Origin: an uncultured Thioclava sp.
GTDB lineage: Bacteria > Pseudomonadota > Alphaproteobacteria > Rhodobacterales > Rhodobacteraceae
Assembly: GCF_913064665.1 (NCBI RefSeq)
Contig: NZ_CAJYBT010000001.1
Location: 1 to 64,000, forward strand
DNA: 64,000 nt
Direction of reading: 5' to 3'
Shown here: in pieces, positions 62,239 to 64,000 of the stretch
How the letters are laid out: each line of letters opens with the position of its first letter
Position numbering within the stretch: the first letter of the stretch is position 1
The notes under the pieces: model-generated
Told to the model about the DNA's origin: nothing
Databases searched by the model: none
The model's input: only the letters and a program-made list of their open reading frames with translations
Translations under genes and position numbers: made by a program

Positions 62239-63540
62239 ATGGCGCAAGTGAAAGTGCCGCGTTCTGCACCGCAGCGAGAGACTAGAGGCAGTGAAGTCGA
62301 TGGTAGGAGCAGGAAATTGATTTTGGGCTATATTATTGCTGGCGTTGCTGCGGGGCTCATTGCTTTCTTCGTAGCATTGGCGCGTGGATATTCTTTCCTG
62401 TCGGCCATTGGCATCTACATGTTGATCGGTTCATCCGCTGTGCTCAGCGCAGCGCTGCTATTCTTCGTGACTGATAGCGTGATGCGCCGATTCGGTCTGG
62501 GCAGAAACGCGAAACAGGCGGCGTCGGAAGCCACCGAGATCACCGGGACCGACCCGATGAACGGGCTTGGTACCAATGACGCGATTCGCATTCTGGCCGT
62601 CGACGACGACCCCTTCATTCTCGATTTCGTGCCCGTCATCGCAGGCAAGGCTGGCTTTGCGGATATCACCGTAGCTTCGAGCGCCGAAGAGGCGCTTGAT
62701 CTGATCGCCGCAAGCCCGGCCCCCTTCGACTGCCTGCTGCTCGATATCCGGATGCCGGGCATGGACGGCATCGAACTGTGCGCGCGTGTTCGTAGGAATT
62801 CCGCCTATAGCGACGCCCCGATCATCATGCTGACCGGCATGCGCGACATCGAGAGCCTCGGTCGCGCCTACAAAGCGGGCGCAACCGATTTCCTGACCAA
62901 ACCCTTCGAGATCGCGGCCTTCGAAGACCGGCTCAAATCTGCACATAAACACTGCACTTTGCGTCGCAACGACCAGTTGGCCGCGCAAGCCCACGGCATT
63001 TCCCGCCAGGGCAGCAAGGGCAAAGCTGGCCTTTATGACACGCTTGTTCATGGCGCCCTGCCGAACCTTATCGACCACCAGTCCCTGCAAAACCACCTGC
63101 GGCAAATGTCGGTCTCGGCCACCACGCAAGCGCGCGTGACGGCCTTCAAGATCGACCAACTCGATCTGATCTATCAGAAATCATCCTCGGCGCAGTTCAT
63201 GTCGCTTCTCTCCGAAACCGCCGAAGTTTTTGCCTCGAACGGTTTCATCATGGCATATTCCGGCAATGGGACGTTCGTAACGGTCACCAGCCAGACCCGA
63301 GACATCGCTTCGCTCGATTTCGAGCAAGAGACCGGCCGCATGCTGAACCACAAGCTCTCAAAGCTCGGGGCGGATCTTGGGATCGCGTTCGATGTTTCGG
63401 TGGGTGCGTCGGTTCACCCTCAAGCCCGCGCTATCGATCGTGCCGAGATGGCAATCAAGCAGGCAATTGGCAATGTCGAGGCGCGGTTCGCCTCCAAATG
63501 CGCGGACCGGACGCCCCCGGCGCTTCGCTTGCTGGGATAG
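62239..63540 (+). CDS. Membrane-anchored response regulator with degenerate GGDEF-derived domain
   Basis: The protein has 433 residues. Two membrane helices (about 27-45 and 52-78) precede a receiver (about 115-235) with VDDDPF, the phosphoacceptor Asp169 in LLLDIRMPGMDG and Lys221 in LTKPFE. Residues about 265-420 follow the GGDEF layout (ALPNLIDHQSLQNHL; SGNGTFVTVT; DVSVGASVHP; DRAEMAIKQA), but the active site reads GNGTF (342-346) instead of GGDEF. The ATG at 62239 is chosen because earlier starts add an unstructured basic extension. Membrane-anchored receivers are uncommon. It is a paralogue of the regulator at 60979. Confidence 0.8.
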   Translation: MAQVKVPRSAPQRETRGSEVDGRSRKLILGYIIAGVAAGLIAFFVALARGYSFLSAIGIYMLIGSSAVLSAALLFFVTDSVMRRFGLGRNAKQAASEATEITGTDPMNGLGTNDAIRILAVDDDPFILDFVPVIAGKAGFADITVASSAEEALDLIAASPAPFDCLLLDIRMPGMDGIELCARVRRNSAYSDAPIIMLTGMRDIESLGRAYKAGATDFLTKPFEIAAFEDRLKSAHKHCTLRRNDQLAAQAHGISRQGSKGKAGLYDTLVHGALPNLIDHQSLQNHLRQMSVSATTQARVTAFKIDQLDLIYQKSSSAQFMSLLSETAEVFASNGFIMAYSGNGTFVTVTSQTRDIASLDFEQETGRMLNHKLSKLGADLGIAFDVSVGASVHPQARAIDRAEMAIKQAIGNVEARFASKCADRTPPALRLLG

Positions 63541-63623
63541 GCGTGTTCTCCATGTTCGCAACGCCGTTTTCTATCGCGATCTGGAGGGACCTCATGAGGA
63601 GTGCGGCGTCACTGGGTGATCCT

Positions 63624-63638
63624 CCCGTTTTAAACGGG
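63624..63638. repeat. Short palindrome downstream of the response regulator gene
   Basis: CCCGTTT-T-AAACGGG forms a 15-base palindrome with a single central base, about 85 bases past the stop codon. It may act as a weak terminator or be part of the insertion sequence remnant that follows. Confidence 0.4.
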
Positions 63639-63665
63639 ACTTGGTCTTAGAGCTTACCCGGCAGG

Positions 63666-63835
63666 TTATTTCAAAGCAAAAGCCCGAGAGGGCATCGCAC
63701 CGCACTTCAAACGCCATTTGTAAAACGACCCAGTACTCATGCCTGTTCGCGGCACAACTCAGCCACCGGCACGGCGCCTTCCGCCTGACGCAGGATCGCA
63801 AGGATCTGGGGTTCGTTAAATCTCGTCATCTTCAT
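63666..63835 (-). pseudogene. Frameshifted IS3-family transposase orfA
   Basis: The frame from about 63835 reads MKMTRFNEPQILAILRQAEG and on to ELCREQA before a stop at 63737. In the adjacent frame the sequence continues as MSTGSFYKWRLKCGAMPSRA and ends with FALK and a TAA at 63666. Joined, the two give a typical IS3 OrfA helix-turn-helix (SRFTEEQI..VLR......V.ELCR.HG.S..TFY.W). One frameshift breaks it and no orfB follows on this side. The sequence upstream, 63836-64000, has no recognisable gene. Confidence 0.68.
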
Positions 63836-64000
63836 CAGAATCTCCGCAGGTATCTTGCTGACAAAATTCAGCATCCGCATGCCCTTAGGTTTGGGGAGGA
63901 TTACTATTTGGCCCTCCGTCCCGCAACCTATGGGCGATTTCCCCACGAGAACAAGATAGTGGCCTAACTGACACAAAACGAGATACGTGAGAAAGCACAA

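Overview
The window reads as chromosomal DNA of an alphaproteobacterium, most likely a Rhodobacterales member (Paracoccaceae or Roseobacteraceae). The evidence is the partial 16S rRNA gene at the left edge, its leader and promoter style, the high GC content and the overall gene style. The genus cannot be fixed from sequence inspection alone.

Layout. (1) 1-1140: the 5' half of a 16S rRNA gene on the minus strand, with its leader, a boxA and a strong promoter at 1088-1133. (2) 1141-1734: a decayed IS3 orfA and a long inverted repeat. (3) 1735-36675: a nearly complete flagellar locus. It holds the export gate (FliPQR, FlhA, FlhB), the ATPase complex (FliHIJ), the switch and MS ring (FliF, G, M, N), rod, hook and rings (FlgB-L, FlgA), the stator (MotAB), FliL, FliK, FliE, sigma28/anti-sigma (FliA/FlgM), chaperones (FlgN, FliS), cap and flagellin. 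No fliO, che genes or recognisable master regulator are present. Unusual points are a second FliQ-like protein, a FliA that seems to lack sigma domain 3, a FliM without the CheY-binding peptide, and a 1156-residue sulfotransferase/glycosyltransferase fusion between flgL and flgA. (4) 36676-37600: a spacer with the flagellin upstream region and a decayed IS110-like fragment.

(5) 37603-55899: a catabolic island with two converging transcription units. The short plus-strand unit encodes a Gfo/Idh/MocA dehydrogenase, a fumarate-reductase-like flavoprotein and a PfkB sugar kinase. The long minus-strand unit encodes a second Gfo/Idh enzyme (1,5-anhydrofructose reductase-like), a CoA-transferase, a crotonase, an aldehyde dehydrogenase, a glucose-type (Gts-like) ABC importer, two GMC oxidoreductases, a Dabb protein and a LacI-family repressor. 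Both outer promoters carry two copies of the same 12-bp palindrome placed identically around the -10 box, so the island looks like one LacI-type regulon. The substrate is not known; an oxidised sugar, anhydro-sugar or glycoside is inferred.

(6) 56102-56290: a decayed IS3 orfB. (7) 56857-63540: a phosphorelay set consisting of a single-domain receiver, a soluble multi-PAS hybrid histidine kinase, an Hpt protein and two response regulators that each end in a degenerate GGDEF-derived domain. (8) 63666-63835: another broken IS3 orfA.

Each module border thus carries insertion-sequence debris, which suggests that the flagellar, catabolic and signalling modules were assembled by separate insertion events beside an rRNA operon.
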